Part shown: piece by piece, positions 55,311 to 64,000 of the stretch | How positions within the stretch are numbered: position 1 is the stretch's first letter | How the letters are laid out: every line of letters starts with the position of its first letter | Source: a bacterium ADurb.Bin243 | GTDB taxonomy: Bacteria; Muiribacteriota; UBA9980 | Assembly: GCA_002069765.1 (NCBI GenBank) | Contig: MWBZ01000009.1 | Coordinates: 1 to 64,000 of the forward strand | Direction: 5' to 3' | DNA length: 64,000 nt | Made by a program: the position numbers and the translations under genes | The notes under the pieces: model-generated | Told to the model about the DNA's origin: nothing | What the model saw: the letters and a program-made list of their open reading frames with translations, nothing else | The model's database searches: none

Positions 55311-57378
55311 AATTTTCGACGATATTTTTTCCACCGATCATTCTGAAAGGGCCGTGGCGTTTAAAAACAATATTAAAACGGCGATAGCCAGTTTTAACGC
55401 TAACCCGTCTAATATCGCGCACATAAGATATTTAAACAGCCAGTACTGGGACATGGTTTTTTTCATAGTAAAAAAACGGCTTTTATCCACCGGCGAGCTC
55501 CATTTCAGCGACAGCGAAAAACTGGCGATAGACTTCGGCTATATTTCCGACGAACTGCTGGGCGAAAACAATCAGATAACCCCTGATTCGCTGTCTGAAA
55601 GCGTCGATTCAGTATCCGAAAGCGGCTGTCCGGTAAAATGCTTCTCTATTTCTTCATGGCTTTACGAGCAGCTTCAGGATTTCATGGGCGTCAACAAGCT
55701 GAAGGAATACGAAAAAAAATACGAAGCGTTAGTGGCGACGGTAAATAATTTAAGGGATGAAAAACTCGTAGTTATAGAGTCTAAGAAAAAACTCGATAAA
55801 CACTTCTCCGAACATCCGCCTAAAAATATTGCCCGTCCCGATATAGACAAGCTGCTGGCATATAACGTAAAAGTGGACGAGGCGCTCGAAAAATACGGCG
55901 CGTTGAGATCGCGCATACAAAACGAGCTCCTGCTCAAAAAAGACGAGCGCGTGGAGTTCGTCAACCTTGAAAATCAAATCAATAGAACCAGAGAAGAAAG
56001 AAAGAGGTTCTGCAAGTCAAAACCGGGCCTGAACCAGGATTATATCGCCAACCTTTATTTCCTCGAAGATATGATAATCCAGAAAGAACATGAAATTTTC
56101 GATAATGTTACTTTGATAGGCAAAAGCAGGCAGAAAATCGAAGAATTCATATATTCGAAAAAAGAAATATTAGACGAAGAAAAAGACGATTTTTTAAAGG
56201 AAAGAATATCGGCTATAAAAAATATTATAGAAGTCATATCCAGGAGCAATAAAATAGAGCCGGTAATATTTCTCACGCAGGGCATTATTAAAAATATTCC
56301 TCGGCAGATATTTAATTTGATCGAGCTCGTTCTCGAGCTGGACCCTGATTTTTTTGAAAACAAGAAAGTTAAAATGTACGGCTGTCCCGATATAATCCTG
56401 GTTCCCGGCAGGGGAAAAGGCGATTACGATTACCATTTAAACGCCTTCATAGTTCCGCAGTTTCCGACGAAAGACTTTACCGATTCATTTCTTAACGCTA
56501 TGGCCATTTACAGGTGGGAATGCGACGACGAAAATAAGCTCAAAAACTCATACTCGTTTTTAAAATCGAATAAATATTTTACCAATACGACTACTTTGAT
56601 GCAGTCGTTTATAAAAAATTACGGCCTTTATATTTCAAAAAGCCTTTCAGGCGAAGATACCGCCATTCTCAGCGAGTTCGATTACGAAACCAGAGGATGG
56701 TTCATCGGCTATATTTCTCAAAAAGAGGTGCAGCAGGCTTCGGGCGGTTCGGGCGTTGAAGAAACGTTCGAAACCGGCGGCGAAACCGGGTTAGAAAGCC
56801 CTGATTCCGGGGCGGATAAGGCCGAAATTACTCAGGCGCCTTCCGATACGCAGGCCGCGGAAAAAATTACGCCTTCAGAGACGCCGAAACCGCTTGCGAA
56901 AGAAAAAAGCCTGAAAGTCGAGATAATATCAGCGGAATTAAAGTCCGGAAAAAAATCGCAGCTCAAGCTTCCGGGCGAATTCGCACCCGACGAAACCTCG
57001 GGCGCCGATGCCGAACCTTCCGCCCCGCAGATTTTAAGCGGCCTTAAAAAAAACTTAAAGCTTCCCGGAGAGTTCGGCGGAAGCGGCGACGCCCCCGCGG
57101 AAATTCATTTAGCCAAAGAAAGCCCGGCCGCCAGGGAAGTCAGTGAAACCATATCGCTGCTTCTCAAGGAAAATTCCGCTATAATAAAAAAACGCATAAA
57201 ATCGGTTTTCAAGTTAGACGACGTGACGGTCGAGCCTTCGAAAGACCATCAGAAAGTCAATATCACGATTTCAAACCTCGACGCTAATCAGGTAAAGCAT
57301 TTTCTAAATCTGATGTCGCTTCAAAGCAAGTACTATAAATTTATGTCGTCTTTATTGAAAGAAGAAGAGATCGGCTAG
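55297..57378 (+). CDS. Paralogous triplet protein 2: VPGRGK/YRWECD-domain protein
   Basis: A 693-residue paralog of the proteins at 51812 and 57448. The N-terminal helical domain has NSQYWDMVFFIVKKRL (48-62) and SISSWLYEQLQDFMG (117-131). A coiled coil spans about 135-300. The conserved domain has SRSNKIEP (315-322), LVPGRGKGDYDYHLNAFIVP (368-387), where the Cys and Asn of the paralogs are replaced by Arg and Lys, and YRWECD (405-410). The linker is low-complexity, with two KLPGEF-type repeats (about 555-590). The C-terminal domain (about 620-693) carries KVNITISNLDANQVKHFL. No membrane segment is seen. ATG 55297 has GGAG 6 nt upstream. A hairpin-terminator candidate follows the stop. Confidence 0.75.
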   Translation: MATNKIFDDIFSTDHSERAVAFKNNIKTAIASFNANPSNIAHIRYLNSQYWDMVFFIVKKRLLSTGELHFSDSEKLAIDFGYISDELLGENNQITPDSLSESVDSVSESGCPVKCFSISSWLYEQLQDFMGVNKLKEYEKKYEALVATVNNLRDEKLVVIESKKKLDKHFSEHPPKNIARPDIDKLLAYNVKVDEALEKYGALRSRIQNELLLKKDERVEFVNLENQINRTREERKRFCKSKPGLNQDYIANLYFLEDMIIQKEHEIFDNVTLIGKSRQKIEEFIYSKKEILDEEKDDFLKERISAIKNIIEVISRSNKIEPVIFLTQGIIKNIPRQIFNLIELVLELDPDFFENKKVKMYGCPDIILVPGRGKGDYDYHLNAFIVPQFPTKDFTDSFLNAMAIYRWECDDENKLKNSYSFLKSNKYFTNTTTLMQSFIKNYGLYISKSLSGEDTAILSEFDYETRGWFIGYISQKEVQQASGGSGVEETFETGGETGLESPDSGADKAEITQAPSDTQAAEKITPSETPKPLAKEKSLKVEIISAELKSGKKSQLKLPGEFAPDETSGADAEPSAPQILSGLKKNLKLPGEFGGSGDAPAEIHLAKESPAAREVSETISLLLKENSAIIKKRIKSVFKLDDVTVEPSKDHQKVNITISNLDANQVKHFLNLMSLQSKYYKFMSSLLKEEEIG

Positions 57379-57397
57379 CCGGATCTTCCGGCTTTTA
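57377..57397 (+). terminator. Weak intrinsic terminator between paralogs 2 and 3
   Basis: AGCCGG (57377-57382), a 5-base loop and CCGGCT (57388-57393), followed by TTTAATT. The T-run is short, so partial read-through into paralog 3 is expected. Confidence 0.5.
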
Positions 57398-57447
57398 ATT
57401 AATCGCGGCTGCTGATTGAAGCGCCGCTTATATATGGAAGATTGAAT

Positions 57448-59541
57448 ATGCATGTAAATGATTTTTTTAAGGGCGTCTCCGACGCTTTCGCCGCTAACAG
57501 AAGCAATGCCGGGTTAATTTTCGCCATGGTTTTATTCTTCATTCTGGCGATATTCGTTTATTTCAAATATTTCACCAGTCCGAAACCGAAAGTCGTACAT
57601 GAACCTAAAAAATCTAATAAATATGCCAATCAGAAAGCCGGAGCTGTTAACCGCCTTATAGAGGCCATTTTCGCCGGAGACGCTTCGCAGGAAGCCGTTG
57701 CGCTTAAAAATCTCACCAACCATTATATCGATAATTACATTGAAAATTCCCTTGACGCGCTTACTATAAACGCTCTCAACGCCAAATACTGGGATATCGT
57801 AACATATATAATCAACAAAAAGTTTAGAAACGAAGGCGATAATCTTTTTGAACTTACTTTCAGCGAAGACGAAAGAAAAATTATCGATTTCGCTTATCTG
57901 TCCGACCGCCTGGTGCTTTCTTCGAGCGGATTCGACGATTCGATGCTTAACGACGTGCTCGATTCGGAATGTTATATTAAAGATTACGATTTTAAAATAC
58001 ACACGATAACTTCATGGCTCAGCGCGAGCCTCAAGGAATTTACCAGCGCCAACGCGCTCGAAAGGCTCAGCGGCGAATACGAAAGCATAAATTCCAGGCT
58101 GAACATGGCGAATATGGAAAAAGAAATCAGCTTTAAAACGCGCAAGCTGCTTTTATATGAAATCGCCAAGCAGAACGCCGGAAAGCCGCTGGTTAAAGCC
58201 ATGATGGCCACCAGCGATAAAATCGAAAGGATAATCGACGCTTATTCTTTTTACAAATATAAAACAGGAAGCGGTTTTTCGATGACGAAAGAAGAGCTTC
58301 TCGAATTCGTCAATATTGAAAATTTTTTGATAAACAGCCTCAGAAACGAACGCAGGGAAGAGCTTAAAAATATAGCCTACGGAGAGCGGTACAACACCGA
58401 ACTGATAAGCCTGGAAACCGAGCTGGTGAATAAGGAATGCGAGCTTTTGAAACTGGTTTCTTTAAAAGCCAGATGCCTCTCCGAAATCGAAAAATACGAC
58501 CTTTGCAGAAAGCGCGCTAGCGCGCAGTCTAATATAGATTTTCTCGTGTCGAAGATCGAATACATTAAAAATACGCTGAACCAGGTGGCTAAAAGAAATG
58601 AAATCGAGCCGCTTTTATTCATGACCAAAAAAATCTATAAAAAGATACCCGATATGGTATTTCAGGTGATAGCCAAATTTTTAGAGGCCGATCCGCAGAT
58701 TTTTAAATCGAAGATATCTAAAAACTCGGGAATACCGGAAATACTTTTCGTTCCGGGCTGCGGAAACGGAATTTACAACGTAGAAACCAACACTCTTATT
58801 CTTCCGGAGTTTCCTATAAAAGATTATAACGTACTGGTGATAACCGCTCTGGCGCTCTACCGCTGGGAGTGCGACGACGAAGGCAATCTCAAAAGGTCTT
58901 TCAATTCGCTTAAATGCAATAAAAAACTCACTTTTGCTGCTCTGCAGCAGTTATTCGTGAAATGCTACGTTAATTTCATCACCAAGGACAAGGAAAGCTT
59001 GGGGCTTGAAAAAGATATCCTGGACTGGTTCAAGTTTGAAATATCTCCTAAAAAAGGCGAGGAAATAAGGGTCGAAATTAAAAGCAAGGCCGCTTCGAAG
59101 CAGGCCGAAGAAGCCGCTCCGGGTGAAGAAACGGTCCTGAAAGAAGAAGACGCGCAGGCGGCGGCGCAGGAAGCGCCGGATAGCAAAACGCCCGATACCG
59201 GGGCGCGGCCGGCCGGCGAAGCGGCCCCGGCTTCCGAAGATAAAAAGCAGGCCGAAGCGCCGGCGTTAATCGAAACCGCGGGCGCCCTCGAAGACGCCAA
59301 AAAGCCTCAGATAAGCGAGGAACAGCTCAAACGCGAGCTGGTTTACGATAAACTCAAACTGCTTTTTAAAAACAACGAACTCGACGAAAATAAAATATCG
59401 GTTAATTTCATAGACGAAGAACATAATTTTAATATCGAATTTAAAAATATCAGCGTTAAAAATTTCGACGAGTTTTTTAAAACTATTTACGAAAATCCAA
59501 AACTTAAGGACTTGTTGACCGGAATTTATAAAAAGTCTTAG
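57448..59541 (+). CDS. Paralogous triplet protein 3: membrane-anchored VPGCGN/YRWECD-domain protein
   Basis: A 697-residue paralog with an added N-terminal membrane helix (about 22-42; AGLIFAMVLFFILAIFVYF) and short basic stretch, so the rest faces the cytoplasm if N-out. The N-terminal helical domain has YWDIVTYIINKKF (114-126) and TITSWLSASLKEF (186-198). After the coiled coil, the conserved domain has AKRNEIEP (381-388), FVPGCGNGIYNVETNTLILP (434-453), YRWECDDEGN (471-480) and DWFKFEISPKK (526-536). An Ala/Glu linker (about 540-620) precedes the C-terminal domain (about 625-697). ATG 57448 has GGAAG upstream; the preceding in-frame TTG at 57442 is less likely. Confidence 0.75.
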   Translation: MHVNDFFKGVSDAFAANRSNAGLIFAMVLFFILAIFVYFKYFTSPKPKVVHEPKKSNKYANQKAGAVNRLIEAIFAGDASQEAVALKNLTNHYIDNYIENSLDALTINALNAKYWDIVTYIINKKFRNEGDNLFELTFSEDERKIIDFAYLSDRLVLSSSGFDDSMLNDVLDSECYIKDYDFKIHTITSWLSASLKEFTSANALERLSGEYESINSRLNMANMEKEISFKTRKLLLYEIAKQNAGKPLVKAMMATSDKIERIIDAYSFYKYKTGSGFSMTKEELLEFVNIENFLINSLRNERREELKNIAYGERYNTELISLETELVNKECELLKLVSLKARCLSEIEKYDLCRKRASAQSNIDFLVSKIEYIKNTLNQVAKRNEIEPLLFMTKKIYKKIPDMVFQVIAKFLEADPQIFKSKISKNSGIPEILFVPGCGNGIYNVETNTLILPEFPIKDYNVLVITALALYRWECDDEGNLKRSFNSLKCNKKLTFAALQQLFVKCYVNFITKDKESLGLEKDILDWFKFEISPKKGEEIRVEIKSKAASKQAEEAAPGEETVLKEEDAQAAAQEAPDSKTPDTGARPAGEAAPASEDKKQAEAPALIETAGALEDAKKPQISEEQLKRELVYDKLKLLFKNNELDENKISVNFIDEEHNFNIEFKNISVKNFDEFFKTIYENPKLKDLLTGIYKKS

Positions 59542-59622
59542 CCGTTAATTAATTCCGGCGGCTACAAATTCAGCTTTTCAATCGAGGCTCATATAATTTC
59601 AACCCGTTCAAGCGATTAATTA

Positions 59623-59651
59623 TTGATAAAATCATAAAAAAATGGTATAAT
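59623..59651 (+). promoter_or_regulatory. Promoter of the aminotransferase gene
   Basis: TTGATA (59623-59628), a 17-nt spacer and TATAAT (59646-59651). The leader is about 100 nt to the start at 59761. Confidence 0.65.
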
Positions 59652-59760
59652 AAATCGTTAGCGAAAAACATTTGAAAAAATTTCAAAATATGAATGCCTG
59701 TTCATCTGCATGGCGTTCTTTCGTCGTTTTCAAGAATTTAATAAATATCGAGGAAGTAAA

Positions 59761-60957
59761 ATGCAAACCTCTCTGCGAAAAGAAAAAGAATTCGAAATCA
59801 GCCCTGATTTTATTCCCTTTCATAAAGCCTGGTTCGGCCCGGAAGAAGAAAACGAAATACTCGACACGCTGCGTTCCGGATGGATCACTACCGGCCCGAA
59901 GACCAAGAAATTCGAAGAGGATTTCAAAAATTATTGCCAAGCTAAACACTGCGTGGCGCTGAATTCATGCACCGCGGCGCTTCACCTGGCATACGCGGCT
60001 TTGGGCGTCGGCCCCGGCGACGAAGTCATAACCACTCCCATGACGTTCGCGGCCACGGCCAACGTGGCCGTACATCTCGGCGCAAAACCCGTTTTCGCCG
60101 ATATTATGCCGGAAACACTCAATATACATCCCGCCGAAATAGAAAAGAAACTCACCGCAAAAACCAGGGTGATAACGGCTGTTCATTATGTAGGCCAGCC
60201 GTGCAAAATGGACGAGATATCCGAAATAGCCCGCTCTAAAGGCGTTGCGGTAGTAGAAGACGCCGCGCACGCCACCGAGGCGGTTTACAAAGGACGCAAA
60301 ATAGGTTCCATTTCCGATATGACGGCTTTTTCGTTTTACGCCACTAAAAATATTACTTGCGGCGAAGGCGGCGCGCTGTGCGTTAATAGAGACGACCTTA
60401 TAGACAAAATAAGGATACTCGGCCTTCACGGCATGAGCAAAGACGCCTGGAAGCGTTATTCCAAAGACGAGTTCAAGCATTATGAAATCCTTTATCCCGG
60501 CTACAAATACAATATGTTCGATATTCAGGCCTCGCTCGTAATGCATCAGCTCAAAAAAGTCGAACAGTTCTGGGAATTGAGAAAACGCTATGTAGATAAA
60601 TATAACGAGGCTTTTAAAGATATCGAGCAGATTAAAACCCTTAAAATTATGCCCGACGTTAAGCATTCGTACCATCTTTATACGGCGCTGCTTAAAACCG
60701 AGATGTTAAAATGCACTCGGGACGAGTTTTTGAGCGAGCTGCAGAAATTGAATATCGGCGTTTCGGTTCATTTTATAGCCCTGCACCTGCATCCTTTTTA
60801 CCGCGACGCATACGGATATAAGCGCGGCGACTTTCCCAACGCCGAATACGCTTCCGACAGAGTGATTTCTCTTCCGCTATTTCCGAGGATGAACGATAAA
60901 GACGTAGAATACGTAATTTCCGCCGTCGCTCATCTTATAAAAAAATATAAAAAATAA
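59761..60957 (+). CDS. DegT/DnrJ/EryC1/StrS-family PLP aminotransferase
   Basis: A 398-residue sugar aminotransferase. The PLP site is complete: TAALHLAYAALGVGPGDEVI for the phosphate loop, VVEDAAHATEAVYKG with the ring-binding Asp, and Lys196 in FYATKNITCGEGGAL. Family members aminate keto-sugar nucleotides for cell-surface glycans. It could act with the WecG/TagA glycosyltransferase at 45851, but they are 14 kb apart. ATG 59761 has GAGGAAG 4 nt upstream; an in-frame ATG at 59710 lacks a ribosome site. Confidence 0.93.
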   Translation: MQTSLRKEKEFEISPDFIPFHKAWFGPEEENEILDTLRSGWITTGPKTKKFEEDFKNYCQAKHCVALNSCTAALHLAYAALGVGPGDEVITTPMTFAATANVAVHLGAKPVFADIMPETLNIHPAEIEKKLTAKTRVITAVHYVGQPCKMDEISEIARSKGVAVVEDAAHATEAVYKGRKIGSISDMTAFSFYATKNITCGEGGALCVNRDDLIDKIRILGLHGMSKDAWKRYSKDEFKHYEILYPGYKYNMFDIQASLVMHQLKKVEQFWELRKRYVDKYNEAFKDIEQIKTLKIMPDVKHSYHLYTALLKTEMLKCTRDEFLSELQKLNIGVSVHFIALHLHPFYRDAYGYKRGDFPNAEYASDRVISLPLFPRMNDKDVEYVISAVAHLIKKYKK

Positions 60958-61025
60958 ACGCAGGCCGCGTTTATCGCCAACGCGCGCGCGAGCTCTATAA
61001 ATAATTTTAAATTCGAAGGGGTAGT

Positions 61026-62801
61026 ATGTCAAATATCGGCAAAGACGATAAACTAATGCTTGAAAAAGAAAAAATCGCCGCCGGGTTCGAGGCGCTTATA
61101 AAAAAAGCTTTAGAACTCGGAATAAATCCCGCTGATATCGAACCGGTCAAAAAGCTTATGCCGGCTAATTATACGGCGGAAGTTCAACGCCTTAACGAAG
61201 AAGTAAAAAGCGCAGGCGAACGCGCGCTTGAAGCCGGAAAGGTCAAAAACCGTTTTCTGGCCAATATGAGCCACGAAATAAGAACGCCCATGAACTCCAT
61301 AATAGGCTTCGCCGAAGTCCTTTATGGAACGGGACTCAACAAGGACCAATCCGAGATACTAGATTATATCAAAATGAGCAGCCACGCGCTTCTTGCGCTT
61401 ATAAACGATATTCTCGATTATTCAAAAATAGAGGCAGGCCGCCTTGAAGTTTTAAATATAGAATTCGATCTGGCCAAGGTAATATGGGAAGTGGTCGGCA
61501 TCGTTAATATTATGCTTCAGCAGAAAAAATTGAAAATAGATATCAACATAGATTATAACATAGACTTCAACGTTATAGGCGATCCGGACCGCCTACGGCA
61601 GGTTCTTTTAAATCTGGCCGTCAACGCGGTCAAATTCACGCCTAAAGGCAGGATTGAAATCCGGGCGGATCTTCTGTCTCAGTCGGAAACCGAAGCTTTA
61701 ATAAAATTGTCGGTCATCGACGAGGGAATCGGAATCAAGGCCGAGAATATAAATAAAATTTTCGAACCTTTCTGTCAGGCCGACGAACTGGTTTTTAGAA
61801 ATTACGGCGGAACCGGCCTCGGCCTTCCTATTTCGAACGAGCTCGCCATGATCATGGGCGCGGAAAAAATTAACGTTACTAGCTGTGAAGGCAAAGGGAG
61901 CGTTTTTTATTTTACGATCAATTTCAAAAAAATTATAAATAAAAAAAAGGAAGTCGCGTCAAAGAAAATACGCAATATAGGCGAAGCTTCAAAATTCAAA
62001 TACAACATACTTCTTGTCGAGGACAATTATTCCAACGCGAAGCTCGTTTCAAAGATATTGTCCATCAACGGCCATAAAGTATCGCTCGCCGAAAACGGAA
62101 GGCTCGCTCTGGAAGCCGTCGAGAAGGCTTCATACGACGTTATTCTCATGGATATACAGATGCCGGTAATGGACGGCCACGAGGCCGCAAAAAAAATACG
62201 CGGCATGGGGCTGAGCACTCCGATAATCGCCATCACGGCCAATACTTTTAACGGAAGCTGCGAGCAGTGCATAGCTTCGGGAATGAACGGGTTCATATCC
62301 AAGCCTATCAACGTGCACGAGTTCGAACCTATGATAATCGACATAGTCGAAAGCGGGAAAACCGGCGCCGAAAAAGACGCGGGCACGACCACCATAAGAA
62401 TCAAAAACCCCTCTTCGGCCCCTTCGCAGGCTGAAGCGCGCCACGGAGAGCCTTTTTCAGGCGAAGCCTGCCTCGATTACCAGAAACTTAAATTAAACCT
62501 TTGCGGAATAGAAGAGCTGATGAAAGACGCGGTGGAAATGTTTATAGAATACTGTCCGCCGTATGTCGCCGACATAAAAGCGGCGGCCGCCGCCGGCGAT
62601 CCTGCGGCGTTAAAAAAAGCCGCGCACAAAATGAAAGGCACCGCGCTTAACGGAGGCGCAAGAAAAATAGCCGCCATGCTGGTTGAAATTGAAAATATAG
62701 CCCTCGGCGGTTCCGTAGAAGGATGCATTCAGATAATAGAAAAAATCGTTGAAAATATCGAAGAATATAAAAAAGAAGCTTTAAAATACGGCTTTTATTA
62801 A
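61026..62801 (+). CDS. Soluble hybrid histidine kinase/response regulator/Hpt protein
   Basis: A 591-residue cytoplasmic signalling protein. Residues 1-65 are helical with no known sensor domain. The HisKA domain has the phosphorylated His83 in FLANMSHEIRTPMN. The HATPase domain has an N-box DRLRQVLLNLAVNAVKFT, DEGIGIK and GGTGLGLPIS. A receiver domain (about 320-440) has LLVEDN, Asp376 in VILMDIQMPVMDG and a conserved Lys (SKP). A C-terminal Hpt domain has His534 in AAHKMKGTALNGG. There is no membrane segment, PAS/GAF domain or DNA-binding output, so both input and output partners are missing here. It lies between the aminotransferase gene and pyrG. Confidence 0.93.
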   Translation: MSNIGKDDKLMLEKEKIAAGFEALIKKALELGINPADIEPVKKLMPANYTAEVQRLNEEVKSAGERALEAGKVKNRFLANMSHEIRTPMNSIIGFAEVLYGTGLNKDQSEILDYIKMSSHALLALINDILDYSKIEAGRLEVLNIEFDLAKVIWEVVGIVNIMLQQKKLKIDINIDYNIDFNVIGDPDRLRQVLLNLAVNAVKFTPKGRIEIRADLLSQSETEALIKLSVIDEGIGIKAENINKIFEPFCQADELVFRNYGGTGLGLPISNELAMIMGAEKINVTSCEGKGSVFYFTINFKKIINKKKEVASKKIRNIGEASKFKYNILLVEDNYSNAKLVSKILSINGHKVSLAENGRLALEAVEKASYDVILMDIQMPVMDGHEAAKKIRGMGLSTPIIAITANTFNGSCEQCIASGMNGFISKPINVHEFEPMIIDIVESGKTGAEKDAGTTTIRIKNPSSAPSQAEARHGEPFSGEACLDYQKLKLNLCGIEELMKDAVEMFIEYCPPYVADIKAAAAAGDPAALKKAAHKMKGTALNGGARKIAAMLVEIENIALGGSVEGCIQIIEKIVENIEEYKKEALKYGFY

Positions 62802-62817
62802 AATTAAGGAAGGTTGA

Positions 62818-64000
<1,183 letters not shown>

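Noticed and set aside
59548-59580. GCCG...CGGC hairpin after paralog 3 as a terminator
   Set aside because: Short stem with AT-rich loop and no T-run; not convincing.

Overview
The window reads as one stretch of a diderm (outer-membrane-bearing) bacterial chromosome that uses the standard bacterial code, with TAA, TAG and TGA all used as stops. Evidence for an outer membrane and periplasm is a signal-peptided beta-barrel-like protein, a 2,049-residue secreted alpha-2-macroglobulin and several other Sec-type signal peptides. The housekeeping order remA-gmk-coaBC-priA-def-fmt-rsmB-rlmN-PASTA-kinase-rpe resembles the Firmicutes-type priA...prkC...rpe operon. With the many secreted or novel proteins, this suggests an uncultured or little-studied phylum (something like Wallbacteria or Riflebacteria is a guess, not shown). 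Promoters are strikingly close to the sigma-70 consensus, several being TTGACA-17-TATAAT.

Region 1 (1-15100, mostly minus strand) is accessory. It holds a 5'-truncated ankyrin gene, an operon of a membrane-anchored ankyrin protein with an ABC transporter pair, and katG with a consensus promoter and an unlisted 47-codon membrane-peptide leader ORF running into the katG start. An acetyltransferase, an alpha/beta hydrolase, a nucleotidyltransferase-like protein and the remnant of a B12-binding radical-SAM gene follow. The region ends with a PadR regulator coupled to a DUF1700-PspC-DUF4097 envelope protein, an ECF S-component-like protein, a PNPOx-type flavoprotein and a HAD hydrolase.

Region 2 (15200-33700, plus strand) has a TetR gene with a perfect 20-bp palindrome next to its promoter, then an envelope cluster (beta-barrel-like protein, anchored protein, kinase-fold protein, secreted helical protein). 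After it come a DEAD-box helicase with a long structured leader, the alpha-2-macroglobulin, a polytopic membrane protein, a periplasmic rhodanese, a cobalt/nickel ECF importer (cbiM, PDGLE protein, cbiQ, cbiO) whose mRNA looks leaderless, and a secreted M28 peptidase with a repeat-bearing leader.

Region 3 (33850-50260) is a dense run of core genes: remA, gmk, coaBC, priA, def, fmt, rsmB, rlmN, then a PASTA membrane protein overlapping a catalytically dead kinase-fold protein, then rpe, a WecG/TagA glycosyltransferase and mfd. The PASTA kinase normally found here as one polypeptide appears split in two, with the kinase half lacking its catalytic motifs.

Region 4 (50280-64000) has an orphan solute-binding protein and then the most novel part: three large paralogous proteins (51812-54463, 55297-57378, 57448-59541) with a secreted helical protein between the first two. 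The paralogs share an N-terminal helical domain, a coiled coil, a conserved VPGxGx/YRWxCD domain, a variable linker and a short C-terminal domain; only the third has a membrane anchor. I do not recognise the family. A DegT-type aminotransferase, a soluble hybrid histidine kinase and the 5' part of pyrG close the window. No tRNA, rRNA, CRISPR array, insertion sequence or prophage was seen.
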